A stretch of 49,780 bases of DNA from positions 1 to 49,780 of the forward strand of contig JAFTNV010000032.1 of the NCBI GenBank assembly GCA_017451685.1. Reading direction: 5' to 3'. Shown here piece by piece: positions 32,572-41,348 of the stretch (position 1 is the stretch's first letter; each line of letters opens with the position of its first letter). Under the pieces are notes generated by a model, which saw only the letters and a list, made by a program, of their open reading frames with translations, ran no database searches and was not told the DNA's origin. The translations under genes and the position numbers were made by a program. This stretch comes from Alistipes sp. GTDB lineage: Bacteria > Bacteroidota > Bacteroidia > Bacteroidales > Rikenellaceae.

Positions 32572-33678
32572 ATGAATAGCATAGAACTACGCCGTGAGCT
32601 GCACCGTCACCCCGAGCTGTCGTTCGAGGAGCACCGCACGCAGAGGACTATAATGGAGGCTCTCGAGGCCGAGGGCATCGCTTATAGCGCTATTGCGGGC
32701 ACGGGAGTGTTGGCAAAGATTGAGGGTGAGCGAGGCAACCACCGTCGCGCTGTGGTGCTACGTGCCGATATTGATGCTCTGCCCGTTGTGGAGCAGAACG
32801 ATGTGGCGTTTCGCTCGGAGAATGAGGGCGTCATGCACGCCTGTGGCCACGACATGCATGCGGCGATGCTCTTCGGTGTGCTCAAGGCGATGAATCGTGA
32901 GCGCGACTTCGAGGGTACGCTCTTTGGCATCTTTCAGCCCGGTGAGGAGCTAAACCCCGGGGGCGCTTCGTTGGTGCTCAAGGAAAACCCCTTCGAGGGG
33001 TATGATGTCGCTGCCGTTATAGGCCAGCATGTAGATGCGCGCTTGGAGGTTGGCGAGATAGGCATCTGCCCGGGGATGTTTATGGCCTCGAATGACGAAC
33101 TGCGCCTCTATGTGCGTGGTCGTGGAGGACATGCAGCGCGCCGTGGCGATATTGACGATACGGTTACGGCTATGTGTGACCTTGTGGTGCGTACCACGGC
33201 GCTCAACGCCCCCGATGCTGTGGTGTCGGTGGGGCGTGTTATTGCCGAGGGTGCTACGAATGTCATCCCCGACATGGTTACGGCCGAGGGTACGATGCGC
33301 ACGTTTGATGCCGAGGAGAGGGAGCGCATATACGCACACCTTCGTGGCAATGCTATGGCCGTAGAGGAAAAATATGGCGTTGATGTTGAGGTAGATATAA
33401 ACCGAGGCTACCCCTCGGTGGTTAACGATGTCATGCTGGCATACGAGGCTATGATTGTCGCCTCGGATGAGGACATCATCGTCAAGGAGCTTCAGCGCAT
33501 ACCTATGGCCGAGGATTTCGGCTACTATACGGAGTGCTTCCCGTCACTCTTCTACCGCTTAGGCGTGGGTGCTAAGGCGGGAGGGTCGCATACGGCAACA
33601 TTCCTTCCCGACGAGGCAGCCATAGCCGTGGGGGAGAGGATGATGTGTAGGATGGCGCTCCACATTCTCAATAAGTAA
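32572..33678 (+). CDS. M20-family amidohydrolase
   Basis: A dinuclear metal hydrolase of the hippurate hydrolase or N-acyl-amino-acid deacylase group (M20D). The 368 residues contain RRELHRHPELSFEE at the start, the metal-site stretch HACGHDMH with His89, Cys91, His93 and His96, the catalytic pair Glu125-Glu126 in FQPGEELNPGG, and the GGHAARRGDIDD dimer-domain segment. Substrate could be an N-acetyl or N-acyl amino acid or an indole-acetyl conjugate. No signal peptide is seen, so it is cytosolic. It closes a three-gene run with the two preceding genes. Confidence 0.9.
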   Translation: MNSIELRRELHRHPELSFEEHRTQRTIMEALEAEGIAYSAIAGTGVLAKIEGERGNHRRAVVLRADIDALPVVEQNDVAFRSENEGVMHACGHDMHAAMLFGVLKAMNRERDFEGTLFGIFQPGEELNPGGASLVLKENPFEGYDVAAVIGQHVDARLEVGEIGICPGMFMASNDELRLYVRGRGGHAARRGDIDDTVTAMCDLVVRTTALNAPDAVVSVGRVIAEGATNVIPDMVTAEGTMRTFDAEERERIYAHLRGNAMAVEEKYGVDVEVDINRGYPSVVNDVMLAYEAMIVASDEDIIVKELQRIPMAEDFGYYTECFPSLFYRLGVGAKAGGSHTATFLPDEAAIAVGERMMCRMALHILNK

Positions 33679-33683
33679 GAGAC

Positions 33684-33794
33684 TGGATAAAAAGTGTATT
33701 TTGTCGTTATGCTCGCGCTCAAAATGCTCATTTACGCATAGTAAACTCCGCTTTTTTCGCGCTTCGCAGACCTAAAACTACATCTTTTTATTCA
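33684..33794. repeat. Palindromic interspersed element, copy 2
   Basis: Second copy of the element at 18998, in the same orientation and again directly downstream of a plus-strand gene. Its terminal repeat is slightly worn (TGGATAAAAAG against CTTTTTATTCA). The stem bases GCGC/GCGC replace GCCC/GGGC of copy 1, preserving pairing. Confidence 0.8.
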
Positions 33795-33815
33795 ACCTCA
33801 TGGTAATTTGGAAAT

Positions 33816-35966
33816 ATGGGAAAAAGAAAGAATAAAAGGGGCAACAACCGCGATGAGCGTGCATCGTTCATCGTCGACATGTTCAGGGAGTTCCCCGATA
33901 CGAAGTTTTCGTTAAAACACCTTGCTGCGGCATCGGGAGGTGCCGATAGGGATGGTCGCACGATGACCTTCGCTATTGTGCGCCAGCTTATCGAGGATGG
34001 CTTTGTCGAGGAGGTGGCACGCAGCAAGTACCGCCTGTCGCGCTCGGCAATGCCCCGATATGAGGGCATCGTTGCCAACACCTCGCCCGGGGTGTTGTAT
34101 GTCGAGGTTGAGGCGTTGGAGAGCGATGTATATGTGGCGCGTCGCAATGGTGCAGGTGCGCTGGATGGCGACCGCGTAAAGGTTGCCGTGGCACGCCGCT
34201 CGCGCGATGGCGAGCTTGAGGGTACCATCACCGAGATTGTGGAGCGTAGCCGTAGGCCCTATATCGGTACGGCACAGGTTACGAATAATTCTATATTCCT
34301 CACGCCCGACACGCGCCGCATAGGCACGGACATACGCCTTGAGCGTAGGCGCTATCCCGAGGTTGAGGATGGCGATAAGATTGCCGTGAGGGTTGTGGCG
34401 TGGGATGATGGCGAGCGCCTCCCCGAGGGTGAGCTTGTCGAGCGCCTCGGTCGTGCCGGTGAGAACGACACGGAGATGCACGCAATACTCGCGGAGTTCG
34501 ACCTGCCCTATCGCTTCGAGAGTGAGGTGATAGCTGCCGCGGAGCGCATAGCCGCGGATATCACCCCCGAGGAGATTGCCAAGCGTAGAGATATGCGCGA
34601 GGTGACGACGATGACTATCGACCCTGCGGATGCTAAGGACTTCGACGATGCACTGTCGCTACGCAAGATTAAGGAGGGCATCTGGGAGGTAGGTGTGCAT
34701 ATTGCCGATGTGTCGCATTATGTGACACCCGGCTCTGTTGTTGATGACGAGGCTGTGGAGCGTGCCACGTCGGTGTATCTCGTCGACCGCACGGTGCCGA
34801 TGCTTCCGGAGAGGCTGTGCAACGACCTCTGCTCGCTGCGCCCGAATGAGGACAAGCTCTCGTTCTCGGCAGTATTCACGCTCAACGACGATGCCGAGAT
34901 TGTGGACGAGTGGTTTGGTCGCACGGTCATCCACTCCAACCGTCGCTTTACGTACGAGGAGGCGCAGGCGGTCATCGAGACTGGCGCGGGGGAGTATTGC
35001 GAGGAGATAACGACACTCAACCGCCTGGCGCAGACGCTGCGCAAGGAGCGCTTCCGCCATGGTGCCATAGCCTTCGAGCGTGACGAGGTGCGCTTCCGTC
35101 TGGATGAGAAGGGTAGGCCTATAGGTGTCTATACGAAGGTGCAGAAGGAGGCTAATCAGCTTATAGAGGAGTTTATGCTCCTTGCGAACCGTCGCGTTGC
35201 GGAGTTCTGCTCTCACCGCATCGCAAATGGCCGTCGCGTGCCACGCCCCATGGTCTACCGTGTTCACGACGAGCCGTCGGAGGATAAGCTCGGGCGCTTC
35301 CGCGACTTCGCCCTGCGCTTCGGCCACTACTTCAAGGCATCGAAGGGTCGCGCTGTGGCTAAGGAGATGAATAAGCTCCTTACGAGCATTGCCGGTAGTG
35401 CCGAGGCTAACGCCATAACAACACTCGCCGTGCGTAGCATGGCTAAGGCGGTATATACGACGGATAACATCGGCCACTATGGCTTGGCCTTCCCCTACTA
35501 TACACACTTCACATCGCCCATACGTCGCTATCCCGACATCATGGTGCACCGCATCCTTGCCGCCTACCTTGCGGGTGAGAAGCGCATGGATAAGAAGCAC
35601 CTCGAGCAGCTATGCCAGCACTCCACCGAGCGCGAGATATTGGCCTCGGATGCCGAGCGCGCGAGCATCAAGTATAAGATGGCGGAGTTTATGAAGGATC
35701 GCATCGGCGAGGAGTTCGAGGGTGTAGTGTCGGGCATGACGGAGTGGGGCGTATACGTTGAGCTCGACGACACGCATGTCGAGGGCATGGCCTTCCTCCG
35801 CGACATCGACGATGACGATTACTACCGCTTCGACGAGGCGCGCTACGAGGTTGTGGGTCGCTCCTCGGGCATACGCCTGACGCTGGGCAGCCGTGTGCGT
35901 GTGCGCGTGAAGAGCGTAGACCTTAACCGTCGCACGTTGGACTTTAAGCTGTTACTGAACAACTAA
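33816..35966 (+). CDS. rnr: Ribonuclease R
   Basis: RNase R is a processive 3'-5' exoribonuclease that degrades structured RNA. The 716 residues include an N-terminal winged-helix-like part, cold-shock-type OB domains (about 80-230), the RNB catalytic domain with IDPADAKDFDDALSL near 268, the HFTSPIRRYPDIMVHR segment, and a C-terminal S1 domain from EEFEGVVSGMTEWGVYVEL. The acidic cluster of the active site is intact. It starts about 20 bases after palindromic element copy 2; mqnC follows 15 bases downstream. Confidence 0.96.
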   Translation: MGKRKNKRGNNRDERASFIVDMFREFPDTKFSLKHLAAASGGADRDGRTMTFAIVRQLIEDGFVEEVARSKYRLSRSAMPRYEGIVANTSPGVLYVEVEALESDVYVARRNGAGALDGDRVKVAVARRSRDGELEGTITEIVERSRRPYIGTAQVTNNSIFLTPDTRRIGTDIRLERRRYPEVEDGDKIAVRVVAWDDGERLPEGELVERLGRAGENDTEMHAILAEFDLPYRFESEVIAAAERIAADITPEEIAKRRDMREVTTMTIDPADAKDFDDALSLRKIKEGIWEVGVHIADVSHYVTPGSVVDDEAVERATSVYLVDRTVPMLPERLCNDLCSLRPNEDKLSFSAVFTLNDDAEIVDEWFGRTVIHSNRRFTYEEAQAVIETGAGEYCEEITTLNRLAQTLRKERFRHGAIAFERDEVRFRLDEKGRPIGVYTKVQKEANQLIEEFMLLANRRVAEFCSHRIANGRRVPRPMVYRVHDEPSEDKLGRFRDFALRFGHYFKASKGRAVAKEMNKLLTSIAGSAEANAITTLAVRSMAKAVYTTDNIGHYGLAFPYYTHFTSPIRRYPDIMVHRILAAYLAGEKRMDKKHLEQLCQHSTEREILASDAERASIKYKMAEFMKDRIGEEFEGVVSGMTEWGVYVELDDTHVEGMAFLRDIDDDDYYRFDEARYEVVGRSSGIRLTLGSRVRVRVKSVDLNRRTLDFKLLLNN

Positions 35967-35981
35967 CATAATCCTGTGGTT

Positions 35982-37073
35982 ATGAGTAGCATAGATGCAA
36001 TATTAGAGAAGGCGTTGGAGCGCCAGCCCCTCACGCGCGAGGAGGCATACGACCTCTACGATAATGCCCCGTTGCAGGTGTTGTGTGGCGTTGCCGACAC
36101 GCTGCGTAGGAGTGCTGTGAAGGATGCCTCGGTGGTGACGTGGCAGATAGATAGGAATGTGAATATCACGAATGTATGCAAGTCGGGGTGTAAGTTCTGC
36201 AACTTCCATTGCAAGCCCCACGAGGATGATAAGGCCTACATTACGACGATGGCTGAGTACCGTCAGAAAATTGACGAGGCCCTCGCCCTCGGTGCCGACC
36301 AATTGCTCCTGCAGGGCGGTCTGCACCCGCGCCTCGGCATAGAGTTCTACGAGAAGCTCTTCTCGCAACTTAAGCGCGAGTACCCCGCATTGCGCCTAAA
36401 CGCCCTGGGTGCTCCCGAGGTGTCGCACATAGCCACGATTAGCGGCATCACCACGCTTGAGACACTACAGCGCCTCAAGGCTGCGGGTTTGGATACCCTC
36501 CCGGGAGCGGGTGCCGAGATACTCTCGGAGGATGTGCGCAAGCGCATATCTCCCGCGAAGCCCACGGCAAAGGAGTGGGTGCTCGTTATGCACGAGGCGC
36601 ATAAACTCGGCATACCGACGACAGCAACGATGATGTATGGACATGTGGAGAGCCCTCACCAGAGGGTCGACCACCTAATCACGATACGCGACCTTCAGGC
36701 ACGTAAGCCCGAGGGTGCACGTGGCTTTACCGCCTTCATACCGTGGGTATTCTGCCCCACGGGCACACGCCTCGAGGCTGAGGGCATCGCCCCGCGCTTT
36801 TCGGCGACGGAGTATCTGCGCATCATAGCCATGAGCCGCATTGTGCTCAACAATATACAGAACATCCAGGCATCGTGGCTCACGGTGGGCAAGGAGGTTG
36901 CCGAGATAGCGCTGCATAGTGGCGCTAATGACATGGGCTCGATAATGATTGAGGAGAATGTCGTATCGTCGGCAGGCGCAACGACACGCTTCGACCGTGA
37001 GGCTATAGAGGCGACAATCCGCCGTGCGGGCTTCACGCCACGACTGCGCGACCAACTATATAATTATAGGTAG
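35982..37073 (+). CDS. mqnC: Cyclic dehypoxanthinyl futalosine synthase
   Basis: A radical SAM enzyme of the futalosine menaquinone pathway that cyclises dehypoxanthinyl futalosine. The 363 residues have the cluster cysteines Cys66, Cys70 and Cys73 in NVCKSGCKFC, the segment LLLQGGLHPRLGIEFYE, and the family-specific GAGAEILSEDVRKRISPAK. An in-frame GTG lies two codons upstream; the ATG is preferred. MqnE is the nearest alternative, but the IDRNVNITNVCKSGC and GANDMGSIMIEENVVSSAG stretches favour MqnC. No other mqn gene is in the window. Confidence 0.9.
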   Translation: MSSIDAILEKALERQPLTREEAYDLYDNAPLQVLCGVADTLRRSAVKDASVVTWQIDRNVNITNVCKSGCKFCNFHCKPHEDDKAYITTMAEYRQKIDEALALGADQLLLQGGLHPRLGIEFYEKLFSQLKREYPALRLNALGAPEVSHIATISGITTLETLQRLKAAGLDTLPGAGAEILSEDVRKRISPAKPTAKEWVLVMHEAHKLGIPTTATMMYGHVESPHQRVDHLITIRDLQARKPEGARGFTAFIPWVFCPTGTRLEAEGIAPRFSATEYLRIIAMSRIVLNNIQNIQASWLTVGKEVAEIALHSGANDMGSIMIEENVVSSAGATTRFDREAIEATIRRAGFTPRLRDQLYNYR

Positions 37074-37088
37074 AACGCACATTAAAAT

Positions 37089-37122
37089 ATTATGGGCACT
37101 TCCCGAAGGAGGTGCCCATAAT
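37089..37122. terminator. Terminator between mqnC and the cytochrome c peroxidase gene
   Basis: ATTATGGGCAC and GTGCCCATAAT pair perfectly around a 12-base loop and are followed by TGTTTG. It sits between convergent genes and can serve both. Confidence 0.85.
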
Positions 37123-37143
37123 TGTTTGTTGAGGTAACGACGA

Positions 37144-38550
37144 TTAGTGCTCGTGCACTACGCCATACTCGTTTACGTTCGAAAGCTTCACGCCGTTATG
37201 CTCGCCCGTGAGCGTGCGCAGGAAGGCTACGATGTCGGCAATCTCGCCATCCGTAAGCTCCACATCCGACTGATAGCGTGCCATGTCGCGCACAGCCTCC
37301 TCCATCGTCAGGCGCGTGCCATCGTGGTAGTAGGGCCACGTAAGCTCGATGTTACGCAAGCCGGGTACCTTGAAGCGGTGGCGGTCGCGCTCATCCTGCG
37401 TCTGCTTGTAGCGGCCGTTATCCTCCTCGGTGAGCTCCAAACCACGGTCCTCGAAGTAGTGGCGACGAAGACCCATAAGCTCGTATGACTCGCCACCGAG
37501 GTTGATGCCCACGTGGCATGTCGCGCAGTTATGCTCCTTGAAGAGGGCGTAGCCGTTAAGCTCCTCGGCGGTGAGAGCCTCGTTGTCGCCACGGAGCCAC
37601 TTGTCGAACTGTGAGTTGGGCGTAGTGAGCGTGCGCTCGAACTCCTCGATGGCGTTAGTAATAGTTGCCTCGGTGATACCCTCGGGGTAGAGAGCAGCAA
37701 ACTCCTCGACATAGTGCTTATCCTCCGAGAGCTTAGCGATAATCTCGTCGAACGATGTTGAGGCCATCTCCACGGGGTTGAGCGGAGGCCCTGCGGCCTG
37801 CTCTGCGAGGGTGCGGGCACGGCCATCCCAGAACTGAACGAAGTTATATACGGCATTATATACCGTGGGGGCATTTACACCACCCATGCGGCCCTCGACA
37901 CCGTCAGAGTATTGGTGGTTATCCACACCGCCCGTATTGAGGCCGTGGCACGAGGCACACGATATGGTGTTGTCGACCGAGAGGCGTGTGTCGTGGTATA
38001 GGTCGAAGCCGAGGCGTGCCTTGCGCTCGTCGATATCCGTGGGTGATACGATGGGGCGTATGGGCTCACCCTCGCGGTCGCCCGTGAGGCCGTCGCCATA
38101 GTATGCCGTGCGGTAGGCGCGTGCCCACTCGACGAAGATGTCGGCCTTGGCCTCGGTCATCTGGCTACCCCAGTGCATGAGGTAGTACTTAGCCTCGGGC
38201 ATGCGACGGTCGATGGCCACCTTCTCAACCTTAGCTACATCCACCGGATTGGGCGTAGCGCCACTCTTAAGTGCCTCGTAGAGAGGTGTGATGTCGTAGG
38301 CGCGGTAGCCCTCGGCAGCATCCTTCTGTACAAGGTCGCCGGCCACGGGCCATGTGGCATAGAACGGTAGGTCGGGGTTTGCCGTGTGGCAGCTGAGGCA
38401 GCCACCATCCTCGAGCATCTCCGTAACACGTGCCTCGGTGGGGAGTTCATCCGATGGCGGGCTGAGCGTTATGCGGTACACCACGGCCAGCACAACGGCG
38501 ATAGCTAATAGCGCTATCCAAATCTTCTGACGTCTCTTTAGATTTTTCAT
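37144..38550 (-). CDS. Triheme cytochrome c peroxidase
   Basis: A periplasmic, membrane-anchored peroxidase that reduces hydrogen peroxide with electrons from the quinone or cytochrome pool. The 468 residues begin with an uncleaved-looking membrane helix (about 10-27). An N-terminal heme domain follows with CLSCH at 51-55 and a TWPVAGD segment. The diheme peroxidase/MauG part has CASCH at 198-202 and CATCH at 342-346, plus FWDGRARTLAEQA and the YYHDGT segment. Three CxxCH motifs make it the triheme (YhjA-like) class. It is the last gene of the resB-ccsA-peroxidase operon, 20 bases after ccsA. Confidence 0.93.
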   Translation of the reverse strand: MKNLKRRQKIWIALLAIAVVLAVVYRITLSPPSDELPTEARVTEMLEDGGCLSCHTANPDLPFYATWPVAGDLVQKDAAEGYRAYDITPLYEALKSGATPNPVDVAKVEKVAIDRRMPEAKYYLMHWGSQMTEAKADIFVEWARAYRTAYYGDGLTGDREGEPIRPIVSPTDIDERKARLGFDLYHDTRLSVDNTISCASCHGLNTGGVDNHQYSDGVEGRMGGVNAPTVYNAVYNFVQFWDGRARTLAEQAAGPPLNPVEMASTSFDEIIAKLSEDKHYVEEFAALYPEGITEATITNAIEEFERTLTTPNSQFDKWLRGDNEALTAEELNGYALFKEHNCATCHVGINLGGESYELMGLRRHYFEDRGLELTEEDNGRYKQTQDERDRHRFKVPGLRNIELTWPYYHDGTRLTMEEAVRDMARYQSDVELTDGEIADIVAFLRTLTGEHNGVKLSNVNEYGVVHEH

Positions 38551-38570
38551 AGAGCAATGTTTTTGGGTTA

Positions 38571-39356
38571 TTATTGATTGTAAGTATGTACACTTTCAGC
38601 AGCTGAGGGTAGGTAGTTTACACCATACCAGCACATCTGTAGGGCGAGGAAACCGAGGACGATGACGACATAATATGCCTTGTCGTACCTCTTCCCCGTT
38701 GCGGGAGCCACGTGCAGCGCCAGGAGGTATAGTCCCCATGTTGCTGCGGCCCATGCCTCCTTAGCATCCCAGCTCCAGTATGCTCCCCACGCCTCCTTGG
38801 CCCATAGCGAGCCTGTGAGCATGCCGATGCTGAGGAAGGCGATGCCTCCGTATAGTAGGCGCTCGATGGCGCCGTTGAGGTCGCTACGACGACTAACAAG
38901 GGCAACGACCGAGAGCAGCGTAGCACACCCTAAGAGGGCATACGAGAACATATATACCGACACGTGGGGTACAAACCACACGCTCTGCAATGCCGGCATA
39001 AGCCCCTGGTCGTGAATCTCGGGCTTTAATATATTTATAAGGATGAAGACCCCGGCAAGGAGTGTAGAGAAACTCATAATCCAGCGGTAGCGCCAGCGTG
39101 CGTAGGTGAAGAGGCCGGCAACAAGCAGGAAGAAGGAGTACCACAGGCGTGTCTCACCCATGGTGCGTAGCGGTGGGCGCTGGAGCGTGAGCCACAGCGT
39201 GATGATGAAGGCCAACATGGCGACGATGGCGGCACACATCATCCCCATGGCAAGCCCGCTACGCTCCTTGCGCACAAGCGCAACGACAGCACCCGCCACG
39301 GCAAGCACCGCGACGATGGCTGCCACAATGGGAAATATGTTCCAACCAAGCATCAT
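38571..39356 (-). CDS. ccsA: System II cytochrome c biogenesis protein CcsA/ResC
   Basis: CcsA with ResB delivers heme across the inner membrane and attaches it to CxxCH motifs. The 261-residue, multi-helix protein has the tryptophan-rich heme-handling motif WGAYWSWDAKEAWAAATW near residues 190-207 and conserved histidines in PHVSVYM and ALHVAP. Its ATG overlaps the resB stop by four bases (ATGA), implying translational coupling. It is placed directly before a triheme cytochrome gene, a likely substrate. Confidence 0.92.
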   Translation of the reverse strand: MMLGWNIFPIVAAIVAVLAVAGAVVALVRKERSGLAMGMMCAAIVAMLAFIITLWLTLQRPPLRTMGETRLWYSFFLLVAGLFTYARWRYRWIMSFSTLLAGVFILINILKPEIHDQGLMPALQSVWFVPHVSVYMFSYALLGCATLLSVVALVSRRSDLNGAIERLLYGGIAFLSIGMLTGSLWAKEAWGAYWSWDAKEAWAAATWGLYLLALHVAPATGKRYDKAYYVVIVLGFLALQMCWYGVNYLPSAAESVHTYNQ

Positions 39357-40186
39357 ACTCTCTCCGTTTTATCGTTTCCTCCCCTGCGAGGCCCTCCGAG
39401 GAACATCATCACAGCCCCCGCGATGAGCATCACGATGCCCGCCATCGAGAGCCACTGCCACGGCTCGCGCACAATCTCGAGGATGCAGTATTCATCGCCA
39501 AGGCTTATGAGGTATATCTTCTCCTGCCACGTGCGCGCGTAGGGATGGTTTACACGTATCGCATGGCTCGTGCCATCAATGCCGATAACGGCCTCGTAGT
39601 GTCGTGGCATGCCGCTATCATCGAGCCTGATGTCGTAATCCTCAAGCGTTAGCGTATAGTCCAATATGCGCGGTGTGCCACTCATGGTGTAGGCCTCGTC
39701 GTTGGGCTCACGGTCTACGGCAATGCGTAGCTGCTCCCTATCGGGGGCACCCCAGAATCCCGCGCCAAGGGCGAGGATGAGGCCGAGATGCAGGAGCGTG
39801 AAGCGCCAGCGTATTCCTTGTGCCGTGCGCCACCCACGAAGGGTGATGAGGACAAGGTGGCTGAGGATGAAGAGTATCGCTGCGACAACAATCCACGCAT
39901 CGCTCGACGGCCGACGTTCAAGGCCGAGGACGATGCCTACCATGGCAACGAGCGAGAACGAGAGCCACACGGCACTCTGTGAGAACATAAAGCGGGCAAC
40001 GGGCGATGTCGCACGCTGCTTGTATACGATGCCGAGGAGGGCGAGCCATAGCGCCATAGTGAGGATGTTCACCGGAAAGCGGAAGATGTCGACGGGGAAA
40101 CTACCCGCCGCGAAATCCATAACCGCCATTGCCACAGCGACAACCGCAACACAAATAGCAATACGTATGTTCGACCTCTGCTTCAT
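39353..40186 (-). CDS. resB: System II cytochrome c biogenesis protein ResB-like
   Basis: The 277 residues are shorter than the full ResB/Ccs1 of Gram-positives, as usual in Bacteroidetes. Four to five membrane helices and one extracytoplasmic domain are predicted: helices near 10-30, 40-56, 70-90, 98-116 and 130-146, then a soluble part with LDYTLTLEDYDIRLDDSGMP, and a final helix near 245-265. It heads the minus-strand operon. A weak promoter (TTGG, 19 bases, TACCTTTA) may lie about 20-55 bases upstream. Confidence 0.85.
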   Translation of the reverse strand: MKQRSNIRIAICVAVVAVAMAVMDFAAGSFPVDIFRFPVNILTMALWLALLGIVYKQRATSPVARFMFSQSAVWLSFSLVAMVGIVLGLERRPSSDAWIVVAAILFILSHLVLITLRGWRTAQGIRWRFTLLHLGLILALGAGFWGAPDREQLRIAVDREPNDEAYTMSGTPRILDYTLTLEDYDIRLDDSGMPRHYEAVIGIDGTSHAIRVNHPYARTWQEKIYLISLGDEYCILEIVREPWQWLSMAGIVMLIAGAVMMFLGGPRRGGNDKTERV

Positions 40187-40314
40187 CTCGCTGTTTTATC
40201 CTGCGTAAAGGTAATGATTTTTTTGTGAGCGACCAAGAAAAATGCGCTAAAAAATAATATCCTTAGCCATAAAAATAACGCGCAAATGTGGGCGAGAGTT
40301 AATTCTGAACAAAA

Positions 40315-40346
40315 TTTGCATTTCCGTGATGTTATCATTATCTTTG
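40315..40346 (+). promoter_or_regulatory. Bacteroidetes-type promoter of the glycosyltransferase gene
   Basis: TTTG at 40315-40318, 20 bases, TATCTTTG at 40339-40346, ending 22 bases before the ATG. It may also feed the receptor genes downstream, since no second full promoter is seen before them. Confidence 0.82.
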
Positions 40347-40368
40347 TAGCGCAATAATAATATATGTA

Positions 40369-41304
40369 ATGACTGCGCCAAAGATTAGTGTAATTATTCC
40401 GGTATACAATGCCGAGCGCTATATCGCATCCTCTATCGAGAGTGTGCTTGGTCAGCATAACTTCACGGACTTCGAGGTCGTCGTTGTCAACGATGGCAGC
40501 ACGGACATAAGCCTGGAGATATGCCGCGAGTATGCTATGCGCGATGGCCGTGTGCGTGTATACGACAAACCTAACGGAGGTGTTAGTTCGGCGCGTAACC
40601 TCGGTCTGGATATGGCTACGGGCGAGTGGGTCGTATTCTTGGATGCCGACGATTGGCTTGCTCCCGACACGTTTGAGCGCGTTGCGCCATACATGTCGCC
40701 AAACGATGTCATACGCTTCGGCATCGAGGATATATTTGCCGATGGCAGTAGCCGTCGTCGTCGCCTACGCAAAGCCTCGGGGCGCGATGATACGCTCAGG
40801 CAGTTGCTCGGGCACCGCACGACGCTCGGCATAGGTGGTACGATGTATCGTCGCAACATCGTCGAGAAGCATAACGTGCGCTTCGACTGCGACCTCTTCT
40901 ATGCCGAGGATTGGCTCTTTCTCACGACACTCGTGTGGCATAGCCGCACGGTGGCGACACTCTCCGATGCGTGGTGCTACCGCTATAATCGCTATAACGA
41001 GTCGAGTTGCTCGAATACGCTCAACAGTGACAAACTGATACTCTCGCTCGAAGTGCTGAAGCGCTTCCGCGACATTGTGGGCGATGGCTACGAGGCGGAG
41101 ATGCGCCGCTCGCGCTGCCGTCGTGTAGACCTGCTGTTGCGTAAGTGTGGCGCCGAGGAGTGCTGCCGCGTGTTGTGCGACTACCGCGATAAGATTGATG
41201 TAATAACGCTCAAGGATATACTCCTTGCCGATGTACACCTCAAACTGCGCTTGTGCTTGCTACGCTTCTGGTTTGCCTATCGTAAGAGGCTACATACGGC
41301 ATAG
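40369..41304 (+). CDS. GT2-family glycosyltransferase
   Basis: The 311 residues form a GT-A fold enzyme that transfers a sugar from a nucleotide-sugar donor. The N-terminus ISVIIPVYNAERYIASSIESVL and VVVVNDGSTD bind the nucleotide, and the metal-binding DxD-type motif is FLDADDWL (Asp92-Asp95). The acceptor and sugar cannot be told from sequence. It is isolated from any capsule or O-antigen cluster in this window, and is followed after 44 bases by a TonB-dependent receptor gene. Confidence 0.9.
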   Translation: MTAPKISVIIPVYNAERYIASSIESVLGQHNFTDFEVVVVNDGSTDISLEICREYAMRDGRVRVYDKPNGGVSSARNLGLDMATGEWVVFLDADDWLAPDTFERVAPYMSPNDVIRFGIEDIFADGSSRRRRLRKASGRDDTLRQLLGHRTTLGIGGTMYRRNIVEKHNVRFDCDLFYAEDWLFLTTLVWHSRTVATLSDAWCYRYNRYNESSCSNTLNSDKLILSLEVLKRFRDIVGDGYEAEMRRSRCRRVDLLLRKCGAEECCRVLCDYRDKIDVITLKDILLADVHLKLRLCLLRFWFAYRKRLHTA

Positions 41305-41348
41305 ACTACCTTTGCTAACTCAAATACATTACTTAAAATAAATTGCTT

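Noticed and set aside
41284..41314. Separate promoter for the TonB-dependent receptor (TACCTTTG at 41307)
   Set aside because: No TTTG occurs at 19-20 bases; a single -7-like box is too weak to call.
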